Shown here in pieces: positions 54,501-63,067 of a DNA stretch of 64,000 bases; the first letter of the stretch is position 1, and each line of letters opens with the position of its first letter. The stretch is taken from contig NZ_CH672427.1 of assembly GCF_000153205.1 (NCBI RefSeq), positions 540,623-604,622 of the forward strand. Direction: 5' to 3'. Source of the DNA: Nitrococcus mobilis Nb-231. Lineage in GTDB: Bacteria; Pseudomonadota; Gammaproteobacteria; Nitrococcales; Nitrococcaceae. The notes under the pieces are model-generated. The model was not told the origin of the DNA, did no database searches, and saw only the letters and a program-made list of their open reading frames with translations. The position numbers and the translations under genes are program-made.

Positions 54501-55586
54501 TCAATCCCGATGGTCCCGAACAATCGCCACCAGCAGGTGGGCGATGAGCGCGGCGAGTATGGCCATGATCGTGAACACTGTGATGTTGTAGAGCCGCTTC
54601 GGTGCCATGGAGTATTCGGGCATTGTCGGGCTTTGCAGGATCGATACTTGTTTTAGGCTGCGGGCGGCCTGCACTCGCGTGTTCTCCAGCGCCGCTAATG
54701 CGCTGGTATATACCTCCTGCGCGAACTCGACTTGCAGTCGCAGTGTTTCAAATTCTGCGGCCAGGCGATTGAGCGCGTTGCCCGAGTGCGCGGCCATGCG
54801 GGTGCGCTCAGCCTCTATCTGGCTGCGCAAGGCGCTGATCTCGTGGCTCAGGCGCACCATCTCGGGCGAACGCTTGCTCTGGGAAGCACCGAGCGCGCGC
54901 CTGTGCGCATCGAGCTTGGCAAGCTCGCCCTGGAGGGTTGCGACCACCGCACTCAAGCTCTGAACAGTGGCCGTCGGTGAAATGAGGCCGTGGGTATTCT
55001 GGTAAGCGAGCATCTCGTCTCGGGCAAGATCAAGGCGGCGCTTCAGGTCTTTGACCTGTACTTCGATGAACTTGACCTGCTCGCCCGCCAGGCGCCGACC
55101 CAGCTTGTTCATGTGCGCTTCGCCTTCGCGCAGCAGCCTGCTGACAATGGCGTGCGAGGTCTTGGGATCGTACGCCTGCGCCCGGATCCTCAGCACATTG
55201 GCGTATTCGTCCATCTCGACCGACACGCGCTTGAGGTAGTAGCGGTGAAAGTACTCAAGGGGCACATCCACTGATTCGAGTCTGGAGAGTATGTCAATGT
55301 CTTTATTTGCATAATGGGCGCGCAGGTCGAGTTGGGCATCGAGCTTCTGCAGCATGTCGACTGACAGTAGATACTCACGCAGCATCAGCAGATCATGGGC
55401 GCTGCCGCCACTGAGCAGCGAAGCGACATTGAACGTGGAGGTCGAAACGCCTTCTGCGCTCTGCAGCACGACGGTGGCTTCCGAGACGTAGCGGTCAGTC
55501 GCCGACACCGACCAATACAGGCCCGCGCCAAGGATCGCGACAGCACTGATCAACCAGTATGGGTGCTTCAGCAAGAACGCTCTCAT
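54501..55586 (-). CDS. kpsE: Capsule export inner-membrane protein KpsE-like
   Basis: Polysaccharide co-polymerase/adaptor family (KpsE/BexC/CtrB), 361 aa. An N-terminal membrane segment (PYWLISAVAILGAGLYWSVS) is followed by a periplasmic domain with long coiled coils (residues 170-310) and a second membrane segment (YNITVFTIMAILAALIAHLL). The stop is the base before the direct repeat of the IVP cassette. It overlaps kpsT by four bases. It links the ABC transporter to the outer-membrane KpsD. Confidence 0.92.
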   Translation of the reverse strand: MRAFLLKHPYWLISAVAILGAGLYWSVSATDRYVSEATVVLQSAEGVSTSTFNVASLLSGGSAHDLLMLREYLLSVDMLQKLDAQLDLRAHYANKDIDILSRLESVDVPLEYFHRYYLKRVSVEMDEYANVLRIRAQAYDPKTSHAIVSRLLREGEAHMNKLGRRLAGEQVKFIEVQVKDLKRRLDLARDEMLAYQNTHGLISPTATVQSLSAVVATLQGELAKLDAHRRALGASQSKRSPEMVRLSHEISALRSQIEAERTRMAAHSGNALNRLAAEFETLRLQVEFAQEVYTSALAALENTRVQAARSLKQVSILQSPTMPEYSMAPKRLYNITVFTIMAILAALIAHLLVAIVRDHRD

Positions 55587-56248
55587 GCCGGCTTGATGCT
55601 CTGGTGATAAGCATCAACCGCGTCGCGGACACTGTCGAACCAGATGGCTTCGCCCTGGTTGAGCCAGATGCCCGCCTGGCATAGCTCTTTGAGAATCCCC
55701 TCCGAGTGCGAGACCATAATCAGGCTCGCTTGGCCGACCCTTTCCTTGAAAGCTCGCGCGGCTTTTTCCTTGAATGCTTTATCCCCAACGGCCGTGGCTT
55801 CATCAGAGAGGTACAGATCAAAATTGAAGGCCAGCGACAGACCGAATGCGAGTCGGCTGCGCATGCCGCTCGAATAGGTCTTGATCGGCTCGTCGAAAGC
55901 ACCGCCGATCTCGGCAAAATCCTCGACTTGGCGGATGATCTCATCGACGGATTGGCCGTTGCCGTGAATGCGCGCCACAAATTTTACATTCTGACGGCCG
56001 GTCATGGAGCCCTGGAATCCGCCGTTCAGCCCGATGGGCCAGGAGGCGCGGCAATTGCGGACGATTTTGCCCTTGTCGGGGAAGTCCATGCCGCCGATCA
56101 GGCGCAGCAAGGTCGATTTACCTGCGCCGTTGCGCCCCACCAGTCCCACACTCACGCCTCTGGGGATTGTGAAATCGACATTCCTCAGCACCCAGCCGTT
56201 GCTGTAATGATTGCGATAGCGCTTGTAGACGTTCCTGACTTCGATCAT
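55583..56248 (-). CDS. kpsT: Capsule ABC transporter ATPase
   Basis: Powers export of the finished capsule across the inner membrane. Walker A GLVGRNGAGKSTLLRLIG, ABC signature YSSGMRSRLAFGLSLAF and Walker B FDLYLSDEATAVGD are intact. 221 aa from MIEVRNVYKRY; the frame open above 56248 is not homologous. KpsT-type proteins lack the carbohydrate-binding C-terminal domain of Wzt, as here. Four-base overlaps with both kpsM and kpsE. Confidence 0.96.
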   Translation of the reverse strand: MIEVRNVYKRYRNHYSNGWVLRNVDFTIPRGVSVGLVGRNGAGKSTLLRLIGGMDFPDKGKIVRNCRASWPIGLNGGFQGSMTGRQNVKFVARIHGNGQSVDEIIRQVEDFAEIGGAFDEPIKTYSSGMRSRLAFGLSLAFNFDLYLSDEATAVGDKAFKEKAARAFKERVGQASLIMVSHSEGILKELCQAGIWLNQGEAIWFDSVRDAVDAYHQSIKPA

Positions 56249-57024
56249 TTCGCTTTCAGCCGCATGGCAAAACGGATATGCAGCGCTAACCCCAGGGCGA
56301 TCATCGGGAGCGCCCAGCACCAGACGTACATCAAATTCACGCCGGCCAGTGATCGATAACCGGCAAAGAAACTAAGCCGCAGGCACTCGACTGCATGCAG
56401 CACCGGGTTGTACAAGAGGTATTGCTGGATGTCGTGTGGCAGCGCATGGAGCGGTATCATCGCGCCCGAGAGCAAAAACATCGGCAGCATTGTGAGCTTG
56501 GTGACCACGCCGAATTCCGGGACCAGCGTGGCGCCCACGGCTACAATCAGACCGCCACCCATCCCCAACAGCCAAAGGGAAGCCCAGGCGAGTATCGCTC
56601 CGAGAGGATCGGCGGGCAGGATATCGTGGCCGAGCAGGCTCGCGCCTACAATCAAGATCACCAGCACAAGCGTTTTCAGAATGCCTTCAAGGGTATTGCG
56701 AACGAGCACCGGGTCCACGGGTTTGACTTGCCGATAGGCGAACAATCCCTGATTCGCATCCACGGCGCCGATCGAGCGCAGTACACCCTCGCGGAACAGG
56801 AAAAACCCTGTCAGGCCGACGATCAGCCAGGGGATGAACTCCGCCCCGGTGGCGAAGCGGACCCGGCCAAGCAACTCGCGCACCGCGATCATGATCACCA
56901 CGAACGCGACTGGCTCGGCGAACATCCAAAACCAGGCAAAGCGGTTAGCCATCGTGCGGGCCAGTGCCTCGCGCATGAACAAAGCGTGCCAGACGCTCCA
57001 GGTCACTAGCCAAGAGGAGCGCAT
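56245..57024 (-). CDS. kpsM: Capsule ABC transporter permease
   Basis: A 259-aa ABC-2 type permease with six membrane segments, e.g. FAEPVAFVVIMIAVRELLG, FIPWLIVGLTGFFLFREGVL, LVLVILIVGASLLG and YVWCWALPMIALGLALHIRF. NPVLHAVECLRLSFFAGY is the KpsM-typical block. It forms the inner-membrane channel with KpsT. It starts ATG at 57024, 69 bases after the kpsD stop. Confidence 0.94.
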   Translation of the reverse strand: MRSSWLVTWSVWHALFMREALARTMANRFAWFWMFAEPVAFVVIMIAVRELLGRVRFATGAEFIPWLIVGLTGFFLFREGVLRSIGAVDANQGLFAYRQVKPVDPVLVRNTLEGILKTLVLVILIVGASLLGHDILPADPLGAILAWASLWLLGMGGGLIVAVGATLVPEFGVVTKLTMLPMFLLSGAMIPLHALPHDIQQYLLYNPVLHAVECLRLSFFAGYRSLAGVNLMYVWCWALPMIALGLALHIRFAMRLKAK

Positions 57025-57093
57025 TAGCCGCCCTCCTCCCCGCTGCTTTGGGCGGTGGTGTTGTTCGCGAATTTGGCGATCGCGCGCCGCACG

Positions 57094-58800
57094 TCAGAGA
57101 CCCAGCACCACGCGCGTGGTGATGGCGGCTTGGAAGAGGATCTGAGCCAGCGTCGAGGCGAGCTGCAGGTTCTTGGTAGGCGCTTTCGGCAGCACCAGAA
57201 TCTCATCGCCCGAGCGGAGCGCAACATCGCTCGCGGGTAGGGCTTCGCCGTTTTGCCGTATTATCAGAACGTCATCCCGATTCGCGTGCTCGGTGAATCC
57301 GCCCGCCCGCTCGATGTAATCGAGAGCGGTCCGCCCCTCGGTGTAAACCATCGCCCCCGGGACCAGCACTTCACCGCTGATCAACACGGAATCGGAGCGC
57401 TCGGGGAGGGTAATCACATCGCCATCTTGCAGGCGTATGTCGCTGACCTGGCCCATATGGGCGACGACGATGCGACCGTTTGGCTCAACCTCGCGGGCTC
57501 GCTTCACAAAGTCCTGGATGAGCTCGGCCTCCTGGACGCGGATGCGCGCCTCTTCCGCAGTGGATGAGGAGGCCCCGAGGTAGGTGGTTTCAAGGCGCCG
57601 CAGACTGTCCTCAAGCGCCTGATGCTGGCGCTCGGCCACGCTCTCGCGACGAATGGATACACTCTCTACCGCAGCCAATGCCGAGTCGACGGGCACTATG
57701 TTCAACAACTGCTTGAGGGTCGCGTCCTTTGGCACGACGTAGCGTGACGGGCCCTTATAGCTGCCCTCGATCTGCACGACGATGGCATCAGCATGCTGAT
57801 CGGCAGTGAAGAAGATGTCATCGCCGGCCCGAAGCTCGCTGCCTTGAAACTCCTGCAGCGTAAAATAGGCGGAAAATGGACCTTGCTCGCGCACACCGGT
57901 GACCAACGCCTGGGATACGCCCGGATTCAGCTGCACGAGATCCAACAGCTCATCGCCTAACTGAGCCTCTCCATCGAGCTCGTAGCGGTGGGCCTGTGCG
58001 ACATCGCCGGCTACGGTAACCACCGGCCCTCGGGGCTCGACCACGATGGTGTCGCCGTCCTGGAACTGAGGGCGCGGCAGAGCGCCGCGGGTCAGGAAGT
58101 CGTAAAGATCCGCCGCGGCAATGGTCTTACCGTGGCGGAGGATGTGAATCCGCCGGAAGCTTCCGGTGTCTTCGTCAATGCCGGAGGCCTGGTCGAGAAA
58201 ATACAGCACGGAGTCGCTTGGGTTGCCGGCGTAGCGTCCCGGCTTATTGACATAACCTGTCACGAACACCGCCACCGGTTGCACACCTTGTAGATTGGTG
58301 TAGACGGATAGGTTGTCAGTGAAAATCTGCTGAATTGCGGCTTTGACACGGGCATTGAGCTCACTGTTGGAGACACCCTGCACATGTACCGGCCCGACAT
58401 AGGGCACGAAGATATTGCCTTGCGCATCGACTGGCAGGACTTGATCGATCTCCACGGCGCCCCAGGCGCGCAGCGTCACTCGATCACCCGGCAGAATGCG
58501 ATAGGTTGGATTCAACCCGGACGCCCGTGGCCCTCGAAACCCCCCGGTAAACAAGTCGGCACCGAACGGCGGAATTTCCTCTTCATCCAATGTGCTTTTT
58601 TGCTCTACCGGACCATTGGTGCCGGTACGCCGATCCACCGCCGATGGCGGCTCCAGGGCGGCCGGGATTTGTTCGGCCTGAGCGCGGCTCGGAATATCTC
58701 CCATGCCGTTAAATACCTGCGCTGCAGCCGGAGCCGACAACAGCGCCAGGATCAGGCAGAGCAGAGCGAGCGCCGCGGGAGGCGCTTTAGCAAGGGACAC
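57094..58800 (-). CDS. kpsD: Outer-membrane polysaccharide export protein KpsD/Wza-like
   Basis: A polysaccharide export protein of about 568 aa. A signal peptide (ALALLCLILALLSAPAAA) places it in the periplasm/outer membrane. The PES domain follows (YRILPGDRVTLRAWGAVEID), then several SLBB domains (AVFVTGYVNKPGRYAGNPSD, VLISGEVLVPGAMVYTEGRT, GGFTEHANRDDVLIIRQNGE). The GTG at 58800 (VSLAKAPP) is chosen because it leads straight into the signal peptide; longer starts up to 58905 exist. Last position of the export gene order lipoprotein-D-M-T-E. Confidence 0.92.
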   Translation of the reverse strand: MSLAKAPPAALALLCLILALLSAPAAAQVFNGMGDIPSRAQAEQIPAALEPPSAVDRRTGTNGPVEQKSTLDEEEIPPFGADLFTGGFRGPRASGLNPTYRILPGDRVTLRAWGAVEIDQVLPVDAQGNIFVPYVGPVHVQGVSNSELNARVKAAIQQIFTDNLSVYTNLQGVQPVAVFVTGYVNKPGRYAGNPSDSVLYFLDQASGIDEDTGSFRRIHILRHGKTIAAADLYDFLTRGALPRPQFQDGDTIVVEPRGPVVTVAGDVAQAHRYELDGEAQLGDELLDLVQLNPGVSQALVTGVREQGPFSAYFTLQEFQGSELRAGDDIFFTADQHADAIVVQIEGSYKGPSRYVVPKDATLKQLLNIVPVDSALAAVESVSIRRESVAERQHQALEDSLRRLETTYLGASSSTAEEARIRVQEAELIQDFVKRAREVEPNGRIVVAHMGQVSDIRLQDGDVITLPERSDSVLISGEVLVPGAMVYTEGRTALDYIERAGGFTEHANRDDVLIIRQNGEALPASDVALRSGDEILVLPKAPTKNLQLASTLAQILFQAAITTRVVLGL

Positions 58801-58817
58801 GCCACGCCAGCGACCGC

Positions 58818-59204
58818 TCAATTCGTACCCCGTCGATGAGGTTGCTCGGCATTCAATGAAAACACCGGCCGCCCGCTGTGGCTCAATACTCTGACGCTTT
58901 CCCAAGCCCCGTGCGGCAACTGGCAGACGAGGCCGGGGCGGCGCGTGCTTGTTAGCTCAATCGTGAGCTCCCGGCAGGTACGCCCGCTTGCCGCGTAATA
59001 CGGCGCGTGAGCGTACACGGTCGCCTCCGGTCCCCAAGGACTATCGGCCAAAACCACGCGACCGCCCGCCGGCGCACTGGCGAGAAAGGTCTCGAAGGCG
59101 GCCGGGAGTGCCGAGCGCGGCGCGCTTGGCGGCAAGGTGACACACGCCGACACACCGACAAACGCCACGCACAAAAAGGAGCCTTGAAAGACCGCGATTC
59201 GCAT
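58818..59204 (-). CDS. Small lipoprotein of the capsule export operon
   Basis: A 128-aa product with a lipobox (CVAFVGVSAC), so it is lipid-anchored after cleavage before Cys. The C-terminal half YYAASGRTCRELTIELTSTR and VCQLPHGAWESVRVL resembles small proteins found next to kpsD/wza-type genes with a Y-x-x-ASGR-x-C motif. It probably assists outer-membrane export; this is inferred from context. It lies 17 bases before kpsD. Confidence 0.7.
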   Translation of the reverse strand: MRIAVFQGSFLCVAFVGVSACVTLPPSAPRSALPAAFETFLASAPAGGRVVLADSPWGPEATVYAHAPYYAASGRTCRELTIELTSTRRPGLVCQLPHGAWESVRVLSHSGRPVFSLNAEQPHRRGTN

Positions 59205-59245
59205 CATTCCATTACACACAAGTCAGCTGTCGTAGCCTATGTGGG

Positions 59246-59318
59246 GTGACGGGTGACTAAGAGCGTGACGAAGTGACAGGTGACATGTGACAGGTCACTG
59301 GTCACTGGTCACGCATCA
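59246..59318. repeat. GTGAC-rich repeat cluster between lipoprotein gene and kpsF
   Basis: Contains GTGACGGGTGACT and GAGCGTGAC also seen at 53927, then GTGACAGGTGACATGTGACAGG facing CACTGGTCACTGGTCAC, an imperfect inverted repeat. It belongs to the same heptamer family as the array at 30.6 kb. Confidence 0.8.
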
Positions 59319-59326
59319 CACATTGC

Positions 59327-60301
59327 TTAGTCAAAAATCTCGAGAAGCCCGGTCGTTGCGCCCTCATCATTGACAACGACGAGCACTTTAATCTTGCGCT
59401 CCCGCATTATCATTTCCGCATCGGCGAGCTTCTCTTCTTCATGAATCGTAACCGGCTGTCGGCTCATTACATTGGCTATCGGGGAGCTCATGGCCTGAGG
59501 ATCAGCCAGCAAAGCGCGACGCAGATCACCGTCCGTGACGATGCCAATGGCGCGACTACCGTCCAGGACCAGGACCAGGCCAAGACGGGCGCGAGTCATC
59601 TCCCACAGGCAGTCTCTCAGCAACCGATCCGGTTTCACTACCGGCAGTTTCCCGGCATGCATGACATCCTTGACCCGCGTCAGCAGGCGCCGGCCGAGGC
59701 TACCGCCAGGATGGAATGCCGCGAAGCGTTCGGGCTTGAAGCCGCGCGATTTCATCAGCGCAACGGCAAGGGCATCGCCCATGGCCAGAGTCACCGTGGT
59801 CGAGGTCGTCGGCGCGAGATTGTTCGGGCAGGACTCCCGATCGGCTGGGGTGAGCAGCGCGATGTCGGAATGGCGCGCCAAAGTGGACTCGGCCCGGCCG
59901 ATGAGGCTGATAATGCGGTTGCCGAAGCGTCTAAGAAATGGAACCAGGCGCGTGACTTCGTCGGTTTCCCCACTGAACGAGATCAGAATAATGACATCTT
60001 CCGCGGCGATCATGCCGAGATCGCCGTGGAAGGCCTCAACAGGATGGACAAAGAAGCTCGGTGTGCCCGTGGAGGCCAGGGTGGCGGCGATCTTCTTACC
60101 GATCAGGCCGGACTTGCCCACGCCGATGACGATTACGCGCCCGCTGCAGCCAAGGATCAAATCGATGGCTTGGGCAAACTCCGGTCCGATCGTAGTCGCG
60201 GCGTGTTCCAGCGCCCGCGCTTGCTTCAGGAAAACACCGGCGGCGATAGAATCAGGTGTCGACTCGTCCAAGGACGATACGGCATGGATAAGGCTTTGCA
60301 T
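59327..60301 (-). CDS. kpsF: Arabinose-5-phosphate isomerase
   Basis: Makes D-arabinose 5-phosphate, the precursor of Kdo. A SIS domain (VIVIGVGKSGLIGKKIAATL, TPSFFVHPVEAFHGDLGMI, SFSGETDE) is followed by two CBS domains (residues 205-320). At 324 aa it is the usual length. Its place at the capsule edge fits KpsF supplying Kdo for the KpsC/KpsS linker, although a housekeeping KdsD role cannot be excluded. Confidence 0.93.
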   Translation of the reverse strand: MQSLIHAVSSLDESTPDSIAAGVFLKQARALEHAATTIGPEFAQAIDLILGCSGRVIVIGVGKSGLIGKKIAATLASTGTPSFFVHPVEAFHGDLGMIAAEDVIILISFSGETDEVTRLVPFLRRFGNRIISLIGRAESTLARHSDIALLTPADRESCPNNLAPTTSTTVTLAMGDALAVALMKSRGFKPERFAAFHPGGSLGRRLLTRVKDVMHAGKLPVVKPDRLLRDCLWEMTRARLGLVLVLDGSRAIGIVTDGDLRRALLADPQAMSSPIANVMSRQPVTIHEEEKLADAEMIMRERKIKVLVVVNDEGATTGLLEIFD

Positions 60302-60578
60302 CGTACTCCCAATCCCGATACAGCGGTGCCGGTGGGCAACCGAGCGCCCGGTTGTAGCTATTTATTGTTCCGTGCGTGCTTGGCGACAGCGCTCTTGTGC
60401 GCTTGCGGCCCGCATGCGGACGGCATCATGGAGGAAAATGCATTGCAGAAAAATCGAATCCGTCACACAAGGCATGAAGATAGGAATCCATCCTCGTGAA
60501 ATTCCTCGAATACACACAGAAGTGCGCTTGTAGAAAGCGCTTCGATGAGACTGGGATCAGGCCGCGGGTGGCGAGGCA
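60302..60578. other. Intergenic, no gene recognised
   Basis: Upstream region of kpsF and left flank of the MITE-like element. Only shadow frames are seen. No clear promoter, riboswitch or tRNA could be identified by eye, and no cobalamin riboswitch consensus was noticed before the corrinoid-type operon. Confidence 0.4.
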
Positions 60579-60734
60579 GTAACTTCTCATTAAGTCCGGG
60601 CGTAATGTGTGCGGGGTGCGGAGGTAAGATTATGGTCGTGCATTAAATACAAAATTATCAATAGCTTATTTTTGATGGTGAGCAACGAACCACTCTCTTC
60701 AATGTCTTCTTGCCCGGACTTAATAAGAAGTTAC
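60579..60734. mobile_element. 156-bp MITE-like element with 23-bp terminal inverted repeats
   Basis: The ends GTAACTTCTCATTAAGTCCG (plus GGC) at 60579-60601 and its complement ending in CTTAATAAGAAGTTAC at 60712-60734 match over 23 bp with one mismatch. The inside is AT-rich and non-coding. Length and structure fit a miniature inverted-repeat transposable element mobilised by a transposase elsewhere. No target duplication of more than a few bases is obvious. It lies 43 bases upstream of the DPH6-like start, so its right end may supply the promoter. Confidence 0.8.
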
Positions 60735-60777
60735 ACGGGTGGTACCTAATTACCTATTTGGCGTGGAGCTCAATTCA

Positions 60778-61533
60778 ATGCATCACAATGAACCGGCGAA
60801 GGTTCTCCTCGCTTGGAGCGGCGGCAAGGACAGCATGTTGGCGCTGCACGCGCTACAGACCGACCCCCGCTATGAGGTCGTAGCCTTATTGACGACCCTG
60901 GTCCAGGAGTACCGGCGAATCAGCCACCACGGGGTACGGGAGCCCTTGCTTGAACAACAAGCGGCCGCCCTTGGGCTACCCTTAGAGAAGGTGTATTTAC
61001 CCGCGTCATCATGTACCAATGCGCAATACGAGGCTTGCATGGAGCGTGTGTTAACGCGTTATGCTGCCAGTGGCGTTCACGGGGTGGCACACGGCGATAT
61101 CTTCCTGGCCGATCTGCGCGCTTATCGGGAGCGGAATTTGGCAAAAGTCGATTTACAAGGCCTGTTCCCGCTTTGGGGACGCGCGCCTAGGGAGATCATT
61201 CAGCAATTCGAGGCATTGGGCTATCGAGCCTACTTGTGCTGCGTCGATGCGGCCAAACTGGGGCCTGAATTTTTGGGGTGTGAGCTCGGGACGGATCTCC
61301 TGGACATGCTGCCGCCGCAGGTCGATCCTTGCGGCGAATACGGTGAATATCACACCTTTGTTTATGCCGGTCCGCTGTTTCAACGCCCCCTTGCAATCAC
61401 CCAGGGCGAGCGTGTGAGCCGGGACGGACGCCATTTCATCGATCTGCTGCCTATGGCGCAGCCTCCGGAGTACCAAACCAATATCCTAAACCCGACACAG
61501 GAAGCCGTGCCGCAAAACACGGCTGGAGACTGA
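60778..61533 (+). CDS. DPH6-like ATP-pyrophosphatase (diphthine-ammonia ligase family)
   Basis: 251 aa from MHHNEPAKVLLAWSGGKDSM, with GGAG nine bases upstream. The PP-loop SGGKDS is at residues 14-19, and the family-defining GEYGEYHTF is near residue 190. In eukaryotes DPH6 amidates diphthine; bacteria have no diphthamide, so bacterial members must act on another substrate. The gene lies one base before a BtuF-like gene, pointing to corrinoid salvage (inference). Confidence 0.88.
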   Translation: MHHNEPAKVLLAWSGGKDSMLALHALQTDPRYEVVALLTTLVQEYRRISHHGVREPLLEQQAAALGLPLEKVYLPASSCTNAQYEACMERVLTRYAASGVHGVAHGDIFLADLRAYRERNLAKVDLQGLFPLWGRAPREIIQQFEALGYRAYLCCVDAAKLGPEFLGCELGTDLLDMLPPQVDPCGEYGEYHTFVYAGPLFQRPLAITQGERVSRDGRHFIDLLPMAQPPEYQTNILNPTQEAVPQNTAGD

Positions 61534-61534
61534 C

Positions 61535-62458
61535 ATGCGGGTCGTCTCCCTGCTACCCTCGGCTACGGAAATCGTCTACGCACTCGGTCGGCAGGACGAC
61601 TTGGTGGGAGTTTCGCACGACTGCGATTTCCCGGCGGCGGTCGAGGCCAAGCCGCGCGTGACGAGCTGTGAGCTCACGGATACGCCGCTCGATAGCGCGG
61701 CGATAGACCGTTGGGTGAGCGAGCGGTTGGCACGGGGCGAGCCCCTATTCCACCTCAATCGCAGCCGGCTCGAATCGCTGCGCCCGGAGCTCATTCTGAC
61801 GCAGAGTCTTTGCCAAGTCTGTGCCCCGTCCGCCGAGCGCGTTACCGAAGTCGCGGCGGCGCTCCCCGAGCCCCCCCGCGTTTTGAATTTGGAGGCCAGT
61901 ACACTCGCCGGCGTGCTCGATACCATCGAGCAGGTGGCCGTGGCGCTGGGAGCGACCAGGCAAGGCGGGCACTTGATCGGCGCGCTGCAACAGCGCGTAG
62001 CCGCGGTCGTACGAGGCGTCGCACGCGCCGAGCGCCGCCCACGGGTCGCGCTGCTGGAATGGTTGGACCCGGTGTATTGCGCGGGCCATTGGACGCCGGA
62101 GCTGATCACCATCGCCGGTGGCGTTAGCCTACTGGGCGAGCTCGGTGAGCCCTCGCTGCGGCTGGATTGGCAGGCAGTGCGGGAGGCCCAACCCGAGGTA
62201 CTGGTGATCGCCTGTTGCGGGCAGACGGCCGAGCGCGCCGCGCGGGATTGGATCCGACTGGCCGCAGAGGAACCGGTTCGGGCACTCGATGCAGTGCGCA
62301 ACGAGCAAGTCTATTTGGTCGACGGCAACGCCTACTTCAACCGACCGGGGCCGCGCCTGATCGATAGCATGGAGATCTTAGCCGGAATCCTGCACCCGGA
62401 ATTGTTCCCCTTGCCCGGCGCCGGGAAAGACGTGGTGCGGGCGAATCAATATAATTGA
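61535..62458 (+). CDS. BtuF-like cobalamin-binding protein without clear signal peptide
   Basis: Type III periplasmic-binding fold, 307 aa. VVSLLPSATEIVYALGRQDD and LVGVSHDCDFP are the BtuF-family start, and AGHWTPELITIAGG and RPGPRLIDSMEIL are typical. Unlike E. coli BtuF the protein begins directly with the first beta strand and no export signal is visible, as in many stand-alone cobalamin-binding family members. It may bind a corrinoid in the cytoplasm or be exported by another route. In an operon with its two neighbours. Confidence 0.85.
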   Translation: MRVVSLLPSATEIVYALGRQDDLVGVSHDCDFPAAVEAKPRVTSCELTDTPLDSAAIDRWVSERLARGEPLFHLNRSRLESLRPELILTQSLCQVCAPSAERVTEVAAALPEPPRVLNLEASTLAGVLDTIEQVAVALGATRQGGHLIGALQQRVAAVVRGVARAERRPRVALLEWLDPVYCAGHWTPELITIAGGVSLLGELGEPSLRLDWQAVREAQPEVLVIACCGQTAERAARDWIRLAAEEPVRALDAVRNEQVYLVDGNAYFNRPGPRLIDSMEILAGILHPELFPLPGAGKDVVRANQYN

Positions 62459-62500
62459 ATGATGCTTGGTAACGACAACAAACAATTGAGGTACTACGCG

Positions 62501-63058
62501 ATGTTTCGTCGAACAACGCTCCTGCTAGCCGGCATCATGCTGGCCGCTATGGCGGCGCGCCTGCTGCCCCATCCGCCCAACTTCACACCGATCGAGGCGG
62601 TGGCCCTGTTCGGTGGCGCCTACGTGGCAGACCGGCGCCTGGCCTTCCTGCTGCCCTTGCTGGCGCTGCTGCTCAGCGATCTCGTGCTGGGATTCGTCGT
62701 TTACGGCTATGGGCTTTTCTATGGCGGGATGGCTTTCGTTTATGCAAGCGTGGCGTTGATCACCGCCTTGGGGATGGGGGGCCTGCGCCGGCGCGTGACG
62801 CTATTTCGTGTTGCCGGCGCTGCGGTCGTTGCCGCAAGCCTATTTTTCATCGTGACCAACTTCGGCACCTGGCTCACGAGTGGACTATATCCCTATAGCG
62901 CAGGTGGCCTGCTCGCCTGCTATGTAGCGGGTCTGCCTTTCTTCCACTACACGCTCGCCGGCGCACTCGGGTATACGGCATTGCTGTTCGGGGGGGTGGC
63001 GCTGGCTCGACGCCGCGTTCGCACGCAGCCGCTCCCACAACCATCCCTGACTGCCTAA
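62501..63058 (+). CDS. DUF6580-type membrane protein
   Basis: 185 aa with about five hydrophobic segments. The N-terminal LLAGIMLAAMAARLLPHPPN, then FTPIEAVALFGGAY, and LLLSDLVLGF are the signature of this ECF S-component-like family. The start at 62501 has GAGG ten bases upstream; an ATG at 62459, directly after the previous stop, is the alternative. Its association with BtuF- and DPH6-like genes suggests vitamin B12 or precursor transport; this is not proven. Confidence 0.8.
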   Translation: MFRRTTLLLAGIMLAAMAARLLPHPPNFTPIEAVALFGGAYVADRRLAFLLPLLALLLSDLVLGFVVYGYGLFYGGMAFVYASVALITALGMGGLRRRVTLFRVAGAAVVAASLFFIVTNFGTWLTSGLYPYSAGGLLACYVAGLPFFHYTLAGALGYTALLFGGVALARRRVRTQPLPQPSLTA

Positions 63059-63067
63059 TGTCACGCA

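Noticed and set aside
60302-60778. Cobalamin riboswitch upstream of the DPH6/BtuF operon
   Set aside because: No B12-box-like conserved core was seen; the region is occupied by a MITE-like element.
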